A DNA stretch of 64,000 nt, taken from NCBI GenBank assembly GCA_963774555.1, contig CAVZFL010000001.1, forward strand, positions 1,364,001 to 1,428,000. The letters run 5' to 3'. The position numbers and the translations under genes are program-made. Shown piece after piece: positions 10,525 to 19,337 of this stretch; the stretch's first letter is position 1; each line of letters starts with the position of its first letter. The notes under the pieces are model-generated. The model had not been told where the DNA came from and did no database searches. It worked only from the letters and a program-made list of their open reading frames with translations. The DNA is from VRUE01 sp963774555. GTDB taxonomy: Bacteria; Actinomycetota; Thermoleophilia; Solirubrobacterales; 70-9.

Positions 10525-11433
10525 CTACTTCCTCCCGTCTTTGGCTTGTGTCTCGAGTGGCGCCATGTGGCCCTCGAGGTGCGGGGTGCCGCGCTTGGCG
10601 TCACGCACCGCGAAATGGATGTCCTCCCGGTCGGCCTCACTGGCGAACTTGACCCGGCCGGGCAGCAGAATTGGCTTGCGGAAGCGCACGTCGACCGCGA
10701 AGGCGTCGGGCAGGACGCTCTCCAGGGCGGCGAGGCAGCGCGCCTTGGTCCACATCCCGTGGGCGATCGCTCGCGGGAAGCCAAGCGCCCTGGCGCTCAG
10801 CGAGTGCATATGGATCGGGTTGCGATCCCCGGACACGGCCGCGTAGCGCCGCCCCAGATCGCCCTCGAGCTTCCAGGTCCCGTTGGCGTCACCCTCGCTT
10901 GGCGCCGACTCCCGGACCGCGTCGAAGCTGCCGCTCTCGCCGGTAGGTCCGCGGCGGAGCATCGTGCTGGTGCTCTCCCAGACCGTCTCGCCGCCGATGC
11001 TCGCCTCGGTCACGAGCGAAAAGGTGCGGCCGCGGGGGTGGGGCTCCAGGGCAGTGGGGCGGACCTTGATCGTCAACTGCTCGCCGAGCCCGATCCGGCG
11101 CCGCTGGACGATGCAATTCTCGATGTGGACGAGGCCGACGGCGCCGAAGGGGAAGCTGCCGTCGGCCATCACCGCCATCTGCAGCGGGAAGGCGAGCACA
11201 TGCGGGTAGGTCGGCGGCAGATGGTCGCGCAGGGCGAAGCCGCAGACCTTGGCGTAGGCGGCGACCTTCTCGGGGTCGGCCTGGATGCCGCCCAGCTCCA
11301 GCTCGAGCTGGGGGATCTCGCCGCCGCCACCGGGGACGAAGGGAAGCAGCGAGGCGCCGGGGATCAAAGGCGCCGCGACGCGCGCGTAGAGCGGCAGGAC
11401 GCTGGGCGGGCTCTCGAGCGTGCGCGTCTCCAT
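10525..11433 (-). CDS. MaoC-like enoyl-CoA hydratase / dehydratase
   Basis: 302 residues, ATG at 11433. The C-terminal half has the hydratase-2 motif: SGDRNPIHMHSLSARALGFP followed by AIAHGMWTKA, with the catalytic Asp and His. The N-terminal half is a second, degenerate hot-dog domain, as in bacterial and fungal double hot-dog R-specific hydratases. It would hydrate 2-enoyl-CoA to (R)-3-hydroxyacyl-CoA, fitting between the two acyl-CoA dehydrogenases and the FabG-type reductase. Its ATG touches the stop of the FabG gene upstream, so translation is probably coupled. Confidence 0.88.
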   Translation of the reverse strand: METRTLESPPSVLPLYARVAAPLIPGASLLPFVPGGGGEIPQLELELGGIQADPEKVAAYAKVCGFALRDHLPPTYPHVLAFPLQMAVMADGSFPFGAVGLVHIENCIVQRRRIGLGEQLTIKVRPTALEPHPRGRTFSLVTEASIGGETVWESTSTMLRRGPTGESGSFDAVRESAPSEGDANGTWKLEGDLGRRYAAVSGDRNPIHMHSLSARALGFPRAIAHGMWTKARCLAALESVLPDAFAVDVRFRKPILLPGRVKFASEADREDIHFAVRDAKRGTPHLEGHMAPLETQAKDGRK

Positions 11434-12755
11434 CAGGCCCCCAGCAGGCTCTGCCCGCAGACGCGGACCACGTTGCCGTTGACCCCGGCCGAGGCGGGGC
11501 TGGCGAGCCAGGCGATCGTCTCGGCGACGTCGACCGGCAGGCCGCCCTGCGACATGCTGTTCATCCGTCGCCCCGCTTCGCGGATCGCGATCGGCATCTG
11601 CGCGGTCATCTGGGTCTCGATGAAGCCGGGGGCGACGGCGTTGATCGTCACGCCATGCTTGGCCAGCTCAGGCGCCAGCGATTCGACCATGCCGATAACC
11701 CCCGCCTTCGAGGTCGCGTAGTTGGTCTGCCCCGAGTTGCCGGCGATGCCGCTCATCGAGGAGACGCAGACGATGCGCCCGTTCTCGCGCAGCAGCTTGC
11801 GCCCGAGCAGCTCGTCGTCGATCCGCTCCTGGCTGGAGAGGTTGATCTCCAGCAGGGAGGTCCAGCGGTCCTCCGGCATCTTGGCGATCGTGCGGTCGCG
11901 GGTTACGCCGGCGTTGTGGACGACGACGTCGACGCCGCCGTCGAGCTGAGCGGCGATCGCCTCCGGGGCACCGTCCTCGGTGATGTCGACTTCGATCGTC
12001 TCGGCGTCGAGGCGCTTGGCGACCTTGGCCAGGTCGGCGCCGAGCGCCGGCACGTCGAGCAGGACCAGTCCGGCGCCGTCGCGGTGCAGGGTGGTGGCGA
12101 TCGCCTCGCCGATGCCGCGCGCGGCGCCGGTTACCAGGGCGATCTTGCCGTCGAGCGGCTGCGACCAATCGATCGCCGGCGCCTTGGCGACGGGCGCGCC
12201 GATCTCGATCGCCTGGCCGGAGACGTAGGCCGAGCGGGGCGAGAGCAGGAAACGCAGGGTCGAGGCGATCTCTCCCTCCGCACCCTCGGCTGCGTAGACC
12301 AGCTGCACGGCGATGCCGCCCCCGATCTCCTTGCCGAGCGAGCGGGTGAAGCCCTCCAGCGCCCGCTGGGCGGTTGCCGCGCGCGGCGGCAGTCCCGCCG
12401 GTGAGGTGCCGAAGACGATCGCCCTGCCGGAGCGTTCGATTCGCTTCACGTTGGGGTGGAAGAAGCGCTGCAGCTCGACCAGCTCGGTCGAGTCCGAGAT
12501 GCCGCTGGCGTCGAAGACCAGCGCCTTGACCGGGCTGTCGGACTTCTGCGGGCGCGGCGCTTCGATCGTCCCCATCACGCGCTCCAGCTGCTTGCCGAGG
12601 CGCCCGCCCGGCGCGGCGCCGACCAGGACGGCGCCGGAGATGACGGGTGCTCCTGGTGTGTAGCGCTCGAGCTCGACTGGCTGTGGCAGTCCGACCCGCG
12701 GGGCGAGGAAGCGCCCCGGAGGCGAGTTGACGACCTGCGAGTAGAGGTCGCTCAT
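11433..12755 (-). CDS. high-molecular-weight FabG-type 3-oxoacyl reductase
   Basis: 440 residues from the ATG at 12755, which overlaps the thiolase stop by four bases (ATGA). The C-terminal domain (about residues 205-440) is a classical short-chain dehydrogenase: ALVTGAARGIGEAIA for the cofactor, HNAGVTRDRTI, and the catalytic SSMSGIAGNSGQTNYATSKAG (Ser, YxxxK). The N-terminal about 200 residues form a degenerate Rossmann-like domain, which is the hallmark of the FabG4 type found in actinobacteria. It interconverts 3-oxoacyl- and 3-hydroxyacyl-CoA/ACP. The gene order thiolase-FabG-MaoC matches the mycobacterial fadA5/fabG4-type arrangement. I leave the symbol blank because the exact orthology is not proved. 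Confidence 0.88.
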   Translation of the reverse strand: MSDLYSQVVNSPPGRFLAPRVGLPQPVELERYTPGAPVISGAVLVGAAPGGRLGKQLERVMGTIEAPRPQKSDSPVKALVFDASGISDSTELVELQRFFHPNVKRIERSGRAIVFGTSPAGLPPRAATAQRALEGFTRSLGKEIGGGIAVQLVYAAEGAEGEIASTLRFLLSPRSAYVSGQAIEIGAPVAKAPAIDWSQPLDGKIALVTGAARGIGEAIATTLHRDGAGLVLLDVPALGADLAKVAKRLDAETIEVDITEDGAPEAIAAQLDGGVDVVVHNAGVTRDRTIAKMPEDRWTSLLEINLSSQERIDDELLGRKLLRENGRIVCVSSMSGIAGNSGQTNYATSKAGVIGMVESLAPELAKHGVTINAVAPGFIETQMTAQMPIAIREAGRRMNSMSQGGLPVDVAETIAWLASPASAGVNGNVVRVCGQSLLGA

Positions 12756-14044
12756 GAGCCGGCTCCGGCGCTCTCGAGCACGGCGACGACGCCCTGGCCG
12801 CCAGCCGCGCAGATGCTGATCAGGCCGCGGCCCGAGCCGTGCTCGTCGAGCGCCTTGGCGAGGCTGGCGACGATGCGGCCGCCGGTGGCGGCGAAGGGAT
12901 GGCCGGCGGCGAGCGAGCCGCCGTTGACGTTGAGCCGCTCGCGGTCGATCGCCCCGAGCGGCTTGTCGCGTCCGAGCCGGTCGTGGCAGAAGCGCTCGTC
13001 CTCCCAGGCCCGGAGCGTGCAGAGCACCTGGGCGGCGAAGGCCTCGTGGATCTCGTAGAAGTCGAAGTCCTGCAGGGTCAGGCCGAGCCGGTCGAGCATG
13101 ACCGGCATCGCGTAGGCCGGCGCCATCAGCAGCCCCTCGCGCTTGTGCACGTGGTCGATCGCGGCGCTCTGGCCGTCGGCGAAGCAGGCGAGTACCGGCA
13201 GGTCGCGCTCCTTGGCCCACTCCTCGCTCGCCAGCAGCACAGCCGAGGCGCCATCGGAGAGCGGGGTCGAGTTGGCCGCGGTCATCGTGCCGTCCTCGCC
13301 GCCGAAGACCGGGGCGAGCTTGGCCAGCTTCTCCACCGAGGAGTCGGGACGCAGGTTCTGGTCGCGCTCCAACCCCAGATATGGGTTGACCAGATCGTCC
13401 ATGAAGCCGCGCTCGTAGGCGGCGGCGAGGTTGTGGTGGCTGCGCACCGCGAGAGCGTCCTGCTCGTCGCGCTCGACTTCCCACTCCGCCGCCATCAGCG
13501 CGCAGTGCTCGCCCATCGAGAGGCCGGTGCGGGGCTCCTCGTTGCGCGGGATCGAGGGGACGAGGTGGCCCGGGCGGACCCGGGTCAGCTGTCTGACGCG
13601 GCCCAGAGTCGACTTCTCGCGATTGGCGTCGAGGAGGATCTCGCGCAGATCCTCGTTGAGGCCGATCGGCGCGTCGGAGGTGGTGTCGGCGCCGCAGGCA
13701 ATGCCGGCGTCGATCTGGCCGAGGGCGATCTTGTTGGCGATGAGGATCGTCGCCTCAAGGCCGGTGCCGCAGGCCTGCTGCACGTCGTAGGCGGGGGTCT
13801 CGGGCGCTAGCCGCGTGCCGAGGACGCTCTCGCGGGTGAGGTCACGGTCGCGCGAGTGCTTGAGCACAGCCCCGCCGGCAACCTCGCCGAGCCGCTCGCC
13901 CTCGAGCCCGAAGCGGGCAATGAGCCCGTCGAGGGCGGCCGTGAGCATGTCCTGGTTGGAGGCGCGCGAGTACACCGAGTTCGAGCGCGCAAATGGGATC
14001 CGGTTGCCGCCGACGACGGCGACCCGGTGTGTCTGACTGGTCAA
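12752..14044 (-). CDS. acetyl-CoA C-acetyltransferase (thiolase)
   Basis: 430 residues from a TTG at 14044 (GAGGG lies three bases upstream). Thiolase signatures are complete: the nucleophilic cysteine in DVQQACGTGLEA, GGSLAAGHPFAATGGRIV, the histidine in FYEIHEAFAAQVL, and the second catalytic cysteine in LISICAAGGQGVV. It cleaves 3-oxoacyl-CoA with CoA, or condenses acetyl-CoA. It resembles the FadI-type thiolases in length and motifs. It is the first gene of the operon and lies directly behind the operator-promoter at 14080-14107. Confidence 0.9.
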   Translation of the reverse strand: MTSQTHRVAVVGGNRIPFARSNSVYSRASNQDMLTAALDGLIARFGLEGERLGEVAGGAVLKHSRDRDLTRESVLGTRLAPETPAYDVQQACGTGLEATILIANKIALGQIDAGIACGADTTSDAPIGLNEDLREILLDANREKSTLGRVRQLTRVRPGHLVPSIPRNEEPRTGLSMGEHCALMAAEWEVERDEQDALAVRSHHNLAAAYERGFMDDLVNPYLGLERDQNLRPDSSVEKLAKLAPVFGGEDGTMTAANSTPLSDGASAVLLASEEWAKERDLPVLACFADGQSAAIDHVHKREGLLMAPAYAMPVMLDRLGLTLQDFDFYEIHEAFAAQVLCTLRAWEDERFCHDRLGRDKPLGAIDRERLNVNGGSLAAGHPFAATGGRIVASLAKALDEHGSGRGLISICAAGGQGVVAVLESAGAGS

Positions 14045-14079
14045 CTGCCCTCAACCTTTCGTTACAGGGATCGATGTAG

Positions 14080-14107
14080 AGGTTAACGAGACATCGATCG
14101 ATGTCAA
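14080..14107 (-). promoter_or_regulatory. promoter with palindromic operator for the fatty-acid operon
   Basis: On the minus strand TTGACA (14107-14102) is followed after 16 bases by TAACCT (14085-14080), a plausible -35/-10 pair. The -35 box overlaps a perfect 16-base palindrome, GACATCGATCGATGTC at 14090-14105. A further half-site ATCGATGT lies at 14070-14077. The arrangement suits TetR-type repression relieved by acyl-CoA, but no TetR gene is adjacent. Confidence 0.6.
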
Positions 14108-14145
14108 CGTCCAGCTACCCACCCGTGACGACCCGCACACATCCA

Positions 14146-14263
14146 GGTGCAACGTTTTGTCCCCCTCCCAGGTGGAGAAGGCGTTGCACCGGGTTGAATC
14201 GCGACCGGCCAAACCAGGGTGCAACGCGTTTTCCCCCTGGTGGGTGGAGAAAACGTTGCACCC
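14146..14263. repeat. two tandem imperfect hairpins sharing one 20-base arm
   Basis: Four copies of an arm close to GGTGCAACGTTTTCTCCACC alternate in orientation. Hairpin one spans 14146-14190 and hairpin two 14217-14263. Outer stems (GGTGCAACG with CGTTGCACC) are perfect. They lie after the MMPL stop (14278) and before the thiolase promoter, so they could terminate the exporter transcript. The repeated identical arms are more than a terminator needs. Confidence 0.7.
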
Positions 14264-14277
14264 GAGGGGGGCGGGGG

Positions 14278-16407
14278 TCAGGCCTCTGAGATGCCCAGGC
14301 GGAGGTAGATGCGGCGGAGGGGGGCGGGGGCCCACCAGTTCCATTTGCCCAGGAGGCGCATCAAGGAGGGGACGAGAAGGGCGCGGACGATGGTGGCGTC
14401 GATCATCACGCCGAAGGCCATGCCGATCGCAATCTGTTTGACGAAGAAGACGCTGCTGACGCTGAAGGCGAGGAAGACGAGGGCGATCGCGACCGCGGCG
14501 GCGGTGATCACGCGGCCGGTGCGGCCGATGCCGATCGCCACCGCCTCCTCGTTGGAGTCGCCGAGGTCGTGGCGCTCCTTGATCCGCGCCATCACCAGCA
14601 CCGCGTAGTCGGTGGCGAGGCCGAAGATGACGGCGAAGAGGAAGACCAGGCTGGTCACCTCGATCGCCGCCGGGCCGCTGTAGCCGAGCGGACCGTCGAG
14701 CCAGCCGGCCTGGAAGGCGAGCACGAGGATGCCGAGCGTGGCGCCAAGCGTCAGTGAGTTCATCAAGAGCGTCTTCAGCGGCAACAGCACCGAGCCGGTG
14801 AGCAGGAAGAGGATGACCAGGGTGGAGAGGGCGATGATCGCGACCACCAGCGGCGCGTGTTCGATCAGGCTCTGCTTCTGGTCGATGAAGCGGGCCGAGT
14901 TGCCCGAGACCAGGACCGTCGCCGCCGCTGGCGGCGCGAGGCCGCGAATTTCGCGCACGGCGTCCTGCGAGGCGCTCGAGAGGGCGGGCTGGGCGAGGGC
15001 GAAGTTTGCATAGGCGACCGTGCCCGAGGCGGACACGAAGGGGGCACCGCGGACCACGTCGCCGACCGCTTCGATCCGCCGGTGGAAGGCGGCCAGCTCG
15101 GCGGGGGTGGTGCGCCCGTCGACGGCGACGGTGACGGCCTCGGTCACGTCGCGCGGATAGTGGGCTTCGAGGTAGCGATAGGCGTCGTAGGAGGGCTGGT
15201 TCGTCGGCACGGCTTCGGCGCTGGGGCCCGTCAGGGTGGTCCAGAGCAGCGGTGCCGCAGCTGCCAGGAGCAGAGCGGTGCTGCCGAGGGCGACGGCGAC
15301 GGGACGCCGCATCACCCCGCGCGCCAGCCGGTACCAGCCGTCCGAGGTGTCGGAGACCGCCGGGCCGCGGCGGATCGAGAGGGCGTCGATGCGGGTGCCG
15401 AGCAGCCGCAGCAGCGAGGGGACGACGAGGATCGCGATCAGCGAGGAGAGCACCGCGACCGAGGCTCCGGCGACGGCCATCGAGTAGAGGAAGCGCTGCG
15501 GCATGAAGATCAGCGCCGCCATCGCCGCCGCCACGGTCAGGCCGGAGAAGACCGCGGTGCGTCCGGCCGTCGCCACGGTTCGCCGGTGCGCCTCACGCGT
15601 GGCGCCATCGGCCCCCATCTCCTCGCGATATCGCGAGACCATCAGCAGCGCGTAGTCGACGGCGAGGCCGAGGCTGAGCCCGGTGGCGAGGTTGAGCGCG
15701 AAGAGCGAGGTGTCGGCGAAGGTCGACATGATCCGCAGCACGAAGAGCGTGCCGACGATCGAGACGCCGCCGATCAGGAGCGGGATCGAGGCGGCGATGA
15801 CGCCGCGGAAGACGAAGAGCAGGAACAGGGCCAGGATCGGGAAGGCGATCAGCTCGGCCTTGGTCAGGTCGGTGCGGGTCTGGTCGTTGGTCTCGTTGAA
15901 GCCCTGGGCGAAGCCGCCCTCGGCGACGTCGAGCGGGCTGGCTTCGGCCAGCGTCTTGACCCGTTCCGCCGCAATGCCACCGGCGTCCTCGATGTCGTTG
16001 GTCGAGAGGAAACCGGCGATCGCCAGCGACCGGCCGTCCCTCGCGACGAGCTCGGCCCCGGCCCGCGGGTTGCGCAGCGGGTTGATCACGCGGCCGACGT
16101 AGCGGACCCGTTCCATCCCGTCGCCGAGCCGGTTGACCTGGCGGCGGACGACGGGGCTGGCCAGGTTCAGCGGGCCGCCGCCCGGGGCGCGGACGACGAG
16201 GACGATCGCCGGGTTGGGGTCATAGCCGAGCGATTCGCGCAGCAGGTCGGTGGCCTTCTCGCTCTCGGAGCTGGGGTCGGTGAATCCCGCCGCCTTGAGA
16301 TGTTGTTCGACGTTGTGGCCGATCGCCAGGGCGAAAAAGGCGAAGGCACCGACCGCGGCCAGGACCAGCTTCGGGTGCTTCCAGGTGAGGTTGGCGATCC
16401 GATTCAC
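14278..16407 (-). CDS. MMPL family transporter (RND-type)
   Basis: About 709 residues from a GTG at 16407 (NRIANLTWKHPKLVLAAVG); a TTG at 16434 would add nine residues. The layout is two repeats of one helix, a large extracytoplasmic loop and five helices. The first cluster of helices carries GLSLGLAVDYALLMVSRYREE and the second FGLATDYAVLVMARIKE; their buried DY pairs are the proton-relay motif of MMPL proteins. The substrate, lipid or toxic compound, cannot be read. It is divergent from a HxlR-type regulator, with a shared operator between them, so it is probably controlled by that regulator. Confidence 0.9.
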   Translation of the reverse strand: MNRIANLTWKHPKLVLAAVGAFAFFALAIGHNVEQHLKAAGFTDPSSESEKATDLLRESLGYDPNPAIVLVVRAPGGGPLNLASPVVRRQVNRLGDGMERVRYVGRVINPLRNPRAGAELVARDGRSLAIAGFLSTNDIEDAGGIAAERVKTLAEASPLDVAEGGFAQGFNETNDQTRTDLTKAELIAFPILALFLLFVFRGVIAASIPLLIGGVSIVGTLFVLRIMSTFADTSLFALNLATGLSLGLAVDYALLMVSRYREEMGADGATREAHRRTVATAGRTAVFSGLTVAAAMAALIFMPQRFLYSMAVAGASVAVLSSLIAILVVPSLLRLLGTRIDALSIRRGPAVSDTSDGWYRLARGVMRRPVAVALGSTALLLAAAAPLLWTTLTGPSAEAVPTNQPSYDAYRYLEAHYPRDVTEAVTVAVDGRTTPAELAAFHRRIEAVGDVVRGAPFVSASGTVAYANFALAQPALSSASQDAVREIRGLAPPAAATVLVSGNSARFIDQKQSLIEHAPLVVAIIALSTLVILFLLTGSVLLPLKTLLMNSLTLGATLGILVLAFQAGWLDGPLGYSGPAAIEVTSLVFLFAVIFGLATDYAVLVMARIKERHDLGDSNEEAVAIGIGRTGRVITAAAVAIALVFLAFSVSSVFFVKQIAIGMAFGVMIDATIVRALLVPSLMRLLGKWNWWAPAPLRRIYLRLGISEA

Positions 16408-16442
16408 CGGCGCCGGACTGTACCAGAAATCCAAGTAAAGAC

Positions 16443-16470
16443 TTTGAGAATCAAACTAGGCTGATAGAAT
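16443..16470 (+). promoter_or_regulatory. shared operator/promoter of HxlR regulator and MMPL gene
   Basis: An inverted repeat TTTGA-GAA-TCAAA lies at 16443-16455 in the gap between the divergent genes. On the plus strand TTTGAG (16443-16448) and TAGAAT (16465-16470) are 16 bases apart, and the regulator ATG follows only six bases after the -10, so its mRNA is probably leaderless. Position between divergent genes suggests autoregulation. Confidence 0.5.
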
Positions 16471-16476
16471 CGAGCA

Positions 16477-17148
16477 ATGACCCGCCGCAACTACGGCCAG
16501 GCCTGCAGCCTCGCCGGCGCCCTCGACCGGATCGGCGAGCGCTGGTCGCTGCTGATCGTGCGCGAGCTGCTGCTCGGTCCGCTGCGCTTCTCCGACCTCG
16601 ATCGTGCGGTCGGCGGCGCCCCGACCGACGTGCTGACCAAACGCCTGCGCGACCTCGAGCGCGACGGGATCATCGACCGCCGCCAGCTCGATCCACCCGC
16701 CTCCGGCGTCGCCTACGAGCTGACCGAGCTCGGTCGCGGCCTCGAGCGGCCGATCCTCGAGCTTGCCCGCTGGGGCCTCAACTTCTCCCAGATCGAGGAC
16801 GTCGACGAGATCGAAGCGTCCTGGCTTCCCAACTCGCTGCGCATCATCCTGCAACCGCCGCCGGAGGCGGCGATCAGCGTGCAGCTGCGCAGCGCCGGCA
16901 ACAGCTTTCGCCTGCGGGTCGAGAACGGCTGGATCACGGCGGAGCGAGGCGAGTTCGCCGACCCCGACCTGCTCCTCGCCGGCAACCCGCGCGCGGTCAT
17001 CGCCGCCCTTGTCGTCGGCGATCCCGGCGAGGGGGAAGAGGTGACGATCGAGGGCGATCCCGAGGCGCTGGCCGAGCTGCGGGCGATGATCGTCCTGCCC
17101 GACCGCCTGCGCCAGGACGCGCTGGCGACGCTCGCGGCCGACGCCTAA
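16477..17148 (+). CDS. HxlR-type transcriptional regulator with C-terminal SCP2-like domain
   Basis: 223 residues. The first about 95 form a MarR/HxlR winged helix: CSLAGALDRIGERWSLLIVREL, FSDLDRAVGGAPTDVLTKRLRDLERDGII and YELTELGRGLERPI are typical. HxlR proteins often end near residue 110; here another about 110 residues follow, including ENGWITAERGEFADPDLLLAGNPRAV and VTIEGDPEALAELRAM, reminiscent of a small sterol-carrier (SCP2-like) ligand-binding domain. That would suit a lipid-responsive switch for the flanking exporters (inference). Its stop lies one base from the stop of the convergent second MMPL gene. Confidence 0.82.
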   Translation: MTRRNYGQACSLAGALDRIGERWSLLIVRELLLGPLRFSDLDRAVGGAPTDVLTKRLRDLERDGIIDRRQLDPPASGVAYELTELGRGLERPILELARWGLNFSQIEDVDEIEASWLPNSLRIILQPPPEAAISVQLRSAGNSFRLRVENGWITAERGEFADPDLLLAGNPRAVIAALVVGDPGEGEEVTIEGDPEALAELRAMIVLPDRLRQDALATLAADA

Positions 17149-17149
17149 C

Positions 17150-19294
17150 CTAGGCGACCTCGGAGAAGCCGAACCGCTGCTGGAAGCGGCGCAGCGGCGC
17201 CGGCGCCCACCAGTTCCAGTCGCCGAAGAGACGCATCAGGGCCGGCACCAGCAGCGCCCGCACGAGCGTCGTGTCGATCAGCACCGCCGCCGCGTAGCCG
17301 AGCCCGGCCTCCTTCATGAAGAAGACCGAGCTGGTGGTGAAGGCGAGGAAGACCGCGGCGAGGCAGAGCCCGGCGGCGGTGACCACCCTGCCGGTGCGGG
17401 CGATCCCGCGGGCGACCGCCTCTTCGTTGGGCAGGCCGGAGTCGTGCATCTCCTTGATCCGGGCGAGGACGAGGACGGCGTAGTCGGTGGAGAGGCCGAA
17501 GATGACGGCGAACATGAGGACGAGCGTCGCGGTCTCCATGCCCTTGGGCCCGTCGTAGCCGAGCAGCCCGTCGAGCAGTCCCCACTGGAAGGCCGCGACG
17601 ATCACCCCCAGCGTCCCCGCCAGGGTCAGCAGGTTCATCACCAGGGTCTTCAGCGGCAGCACCACCGAGCCGGTCAGCATGAAGAGCAGGACCAGCGTGG
17701 TCAGGGCGATGATCGCGATCACGAGCGGCAGGTTCTCGCCCAGGCTCGCCTTCAGGTCGAGGAATTCCGCCGTGTAGCCGGAGACCAGCATCGGCGCCGG
17801 GCCGTTGAGGGCGCGAATCGCGCGGACGGTGTCCTGCGATTCGTTGTCGAGCGCGTGGTCGGCGATCACGTTCAGGCCGAAGTTGGCCACCGCAAGATCG
17901 GGAGCCACGCGCCGGAACGGCACCGGGGACGCAACCCCTTCGATCGCGCCGATCCGTCGCGAGAGGCGTCGCAGCTGCGCATTGCTCGTCGGCCCGTCGA
18001 CGACGACCGGGATCGGCGTGCCGAGGGTGGTCGGGTAGTCGCGGTTGACCGTCACCACGACTTCGCGTGACGGTTCGCCCTTGCGGACGTTGTCGGTGCC
18101 GGGGAAGGTCAGCTTGACCCCGAGCATCGGGATGGCGAGGACCAGCAGCAGCGCCGAGGTCAACAGCGCCACCGCAACCGGGCGGCGCATCACGCCGTGA
18201 GCCAGGCGGTACCAGCCGCCCGATTCGTCCGAGACGGCGGTCCCGCGTCGCAGCGAGAGGGCGTTGACCCGCTCGCCGAGCAGCGCCAGCAGGGACGGTA
18301 CGACGAGCAGGGCGCCAACCGCGGCGAAGACGGCGACGATCGCGCCGCCGGCGCCGAGCGAGTAGAGGAAGCGCTGCGGGAGGAGGGTCAGCGCCGCCAG
18401 TGCGGCCGCAACGGTGAGGCCGGAGAAGATCACGGTGCGCCCGGAGGATTCGACCAGGCGCCGGTGCGACTCTCGGCTGGGCCCATCGCGCTCGAGCTCC
18501 TCGCGGTAGCGGGTGACCATCAACAGGCCGTAGTCGACCGCGAGGCCGAGCCCCAGCGCGGTGGTGATGTTGAGGGCGAAGACGGAGGTGTCGACGAACT
18601 CCGACATCACCCGCAGGGCGAGGAAGGTTCCGCCGACCGAGACCATGCCCAGCAAGAGCGGGATCGACGCGGCGATGACGCCGCGGAAGACGATCAGCAA
18701 CAGCAGCGCCAGCAACGGGAAGGCGATCAGCTCGGCCCGAACGAGGTCGTGCTCGATCGTTTCGCTTGCCTCGTTGTAGCCGGTGGCGATGCCGCCGACC
18801 GTAACTGTGAACTTTCCGGAGCTCAGTCGCTCGGACGCTTCCTTGGCGGCATTGGTGAGGATCTCGGCGTCGCTGCTGGAGAAGTAGGCGTTGAGCAGGA
18901 GCGAGCTTCGATCGGGCGCGATCAGCTGCGGCGAGCCGCCGGCCAGGGGGTCTTCGACCCGGGTCACGCCGTCGAGCGCCAGCAACTGCGCCGTGAGCAG
19001 CTTCGTTTCCCTGCGCAGGGCCGGTGAGCGCAGCGGCAGCCTGCCCTCGCCCGCCGGCGGGGTGACCCGCACGACGATCCCCGGCATCGCGTCGCTGCCG
19101 GTCTTCTCGATCAGCAGCTTCTGGGCCCGGGCGCTCTCGGTGTCGGGGTCGCTGAAGCCGGACGCCTTCAGGTGCTGCTGGACGTCACTGCTGAGGGCGA
19201 AGGCGAGGACGGTGAAGAGCCCGACCGCCGCGAGCACCAGCTTCGGATGCTTCCAGGTCAGGTCTGCGATCCGGCCCACGGCGCGTTTGAGCAT
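17150..19294 (-). CDS. MMPL family transporter (paralogue of the neighbouring exporter)
   Basis: 714 residues from an ATG at 19294 (MLKRAVGRIADLTWKHPKLV). It is clearly related along its whole length to the 14278-16407 protein: LGLGLAVDYGLLMVTRYREELERDG, FSGLTVAAALAALTLLPQRFLYS, and FGLSTDYAVLVLARIKEMHDSGL with the helix DY pairs. It has two large extracytoplasmic loops and 11-12 predicted helices. The pair probably arose by duplication, with the HxlR gene now between them. Its own promoter should lie in 19295-19337. Substrate unknown. Confidence 0.9.
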   Translation of the reverse strand: MLKRAVGRIADLTWKHPKLVLAAVGLFTVLAFALSSDVQQHLKASGFSDPDTESARAQKLLIEKTGSDAMPGIVVRVTPPAGEGRLPLRSPALRRETKLLTAQLLALDGVTRVEDPLAGGSPQLIAPDRSSLLLNAYFSSSDAEILTNAAKEASERLSSGKFTVTVGGIATGYNEASETIEHDLVRAELIAFPLLALLLLIVFRGVIAASIPLLLGMVSVGGTFLALRVMSEFVDTSVFALNITTALGLGLAVDYGLLMVTRYREELERDGPSRESHRRLVESSGRTVIFSGLTVAAALAALTLLPQRFLYSLGAGGAIVAVFAAVGALLVVPSLLALLGERVNALSLRRGTAVSDESGGWYRLAHGVMRRPVAVALLTSALLLVLAIPMLGVKLTFPGTDNVRKGEPSREVVVTVNRDYPTTLGTPIPVVVDGPTSNAQLRRLSRRIGAIEGVASPVPFRRVAPDLAVANFGLNVIADHALDNESQDTVRAIRALNGPAPMLVSGYTAEFLDLKASLGENLPLVIAIIALTTLVLLFMLTGSVVLPLKTLVMNLLTLAGTLGVIVAAFQWGLLDGLLGYDGPKGMETATLVLMFAVIFGLSTDYAVLVLARIKEMHDSGLPNEEAVARGIARTGRVVTAAGLCLAAVFLAFTTSSVFFMKEAGLGYAAAVLIDTTLVRALLVPALMRLFGDWNWWAPAPLRRFQQRFGFSEVA

Positions 19295-19337
19295 CTCCGC
19301 CGTGGGCGGGTCCAAGCGTGAGCTTGGTCACGTACGC

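Noticed and set aside
8742..10784. 680-codon minus-strand frame over the acyl-CoA dehydrogenases
   Set aside because: An arginine/proline-rich shift of the true frames, with no motifs.
14857..16464. 535-codon plus-strand frame opposite the first MMPL gene
   Set aside because: Low-complexity Gly/Arg/Asp composition, typical of antisense high-GC frames; the MMPL reading is strongly supported.
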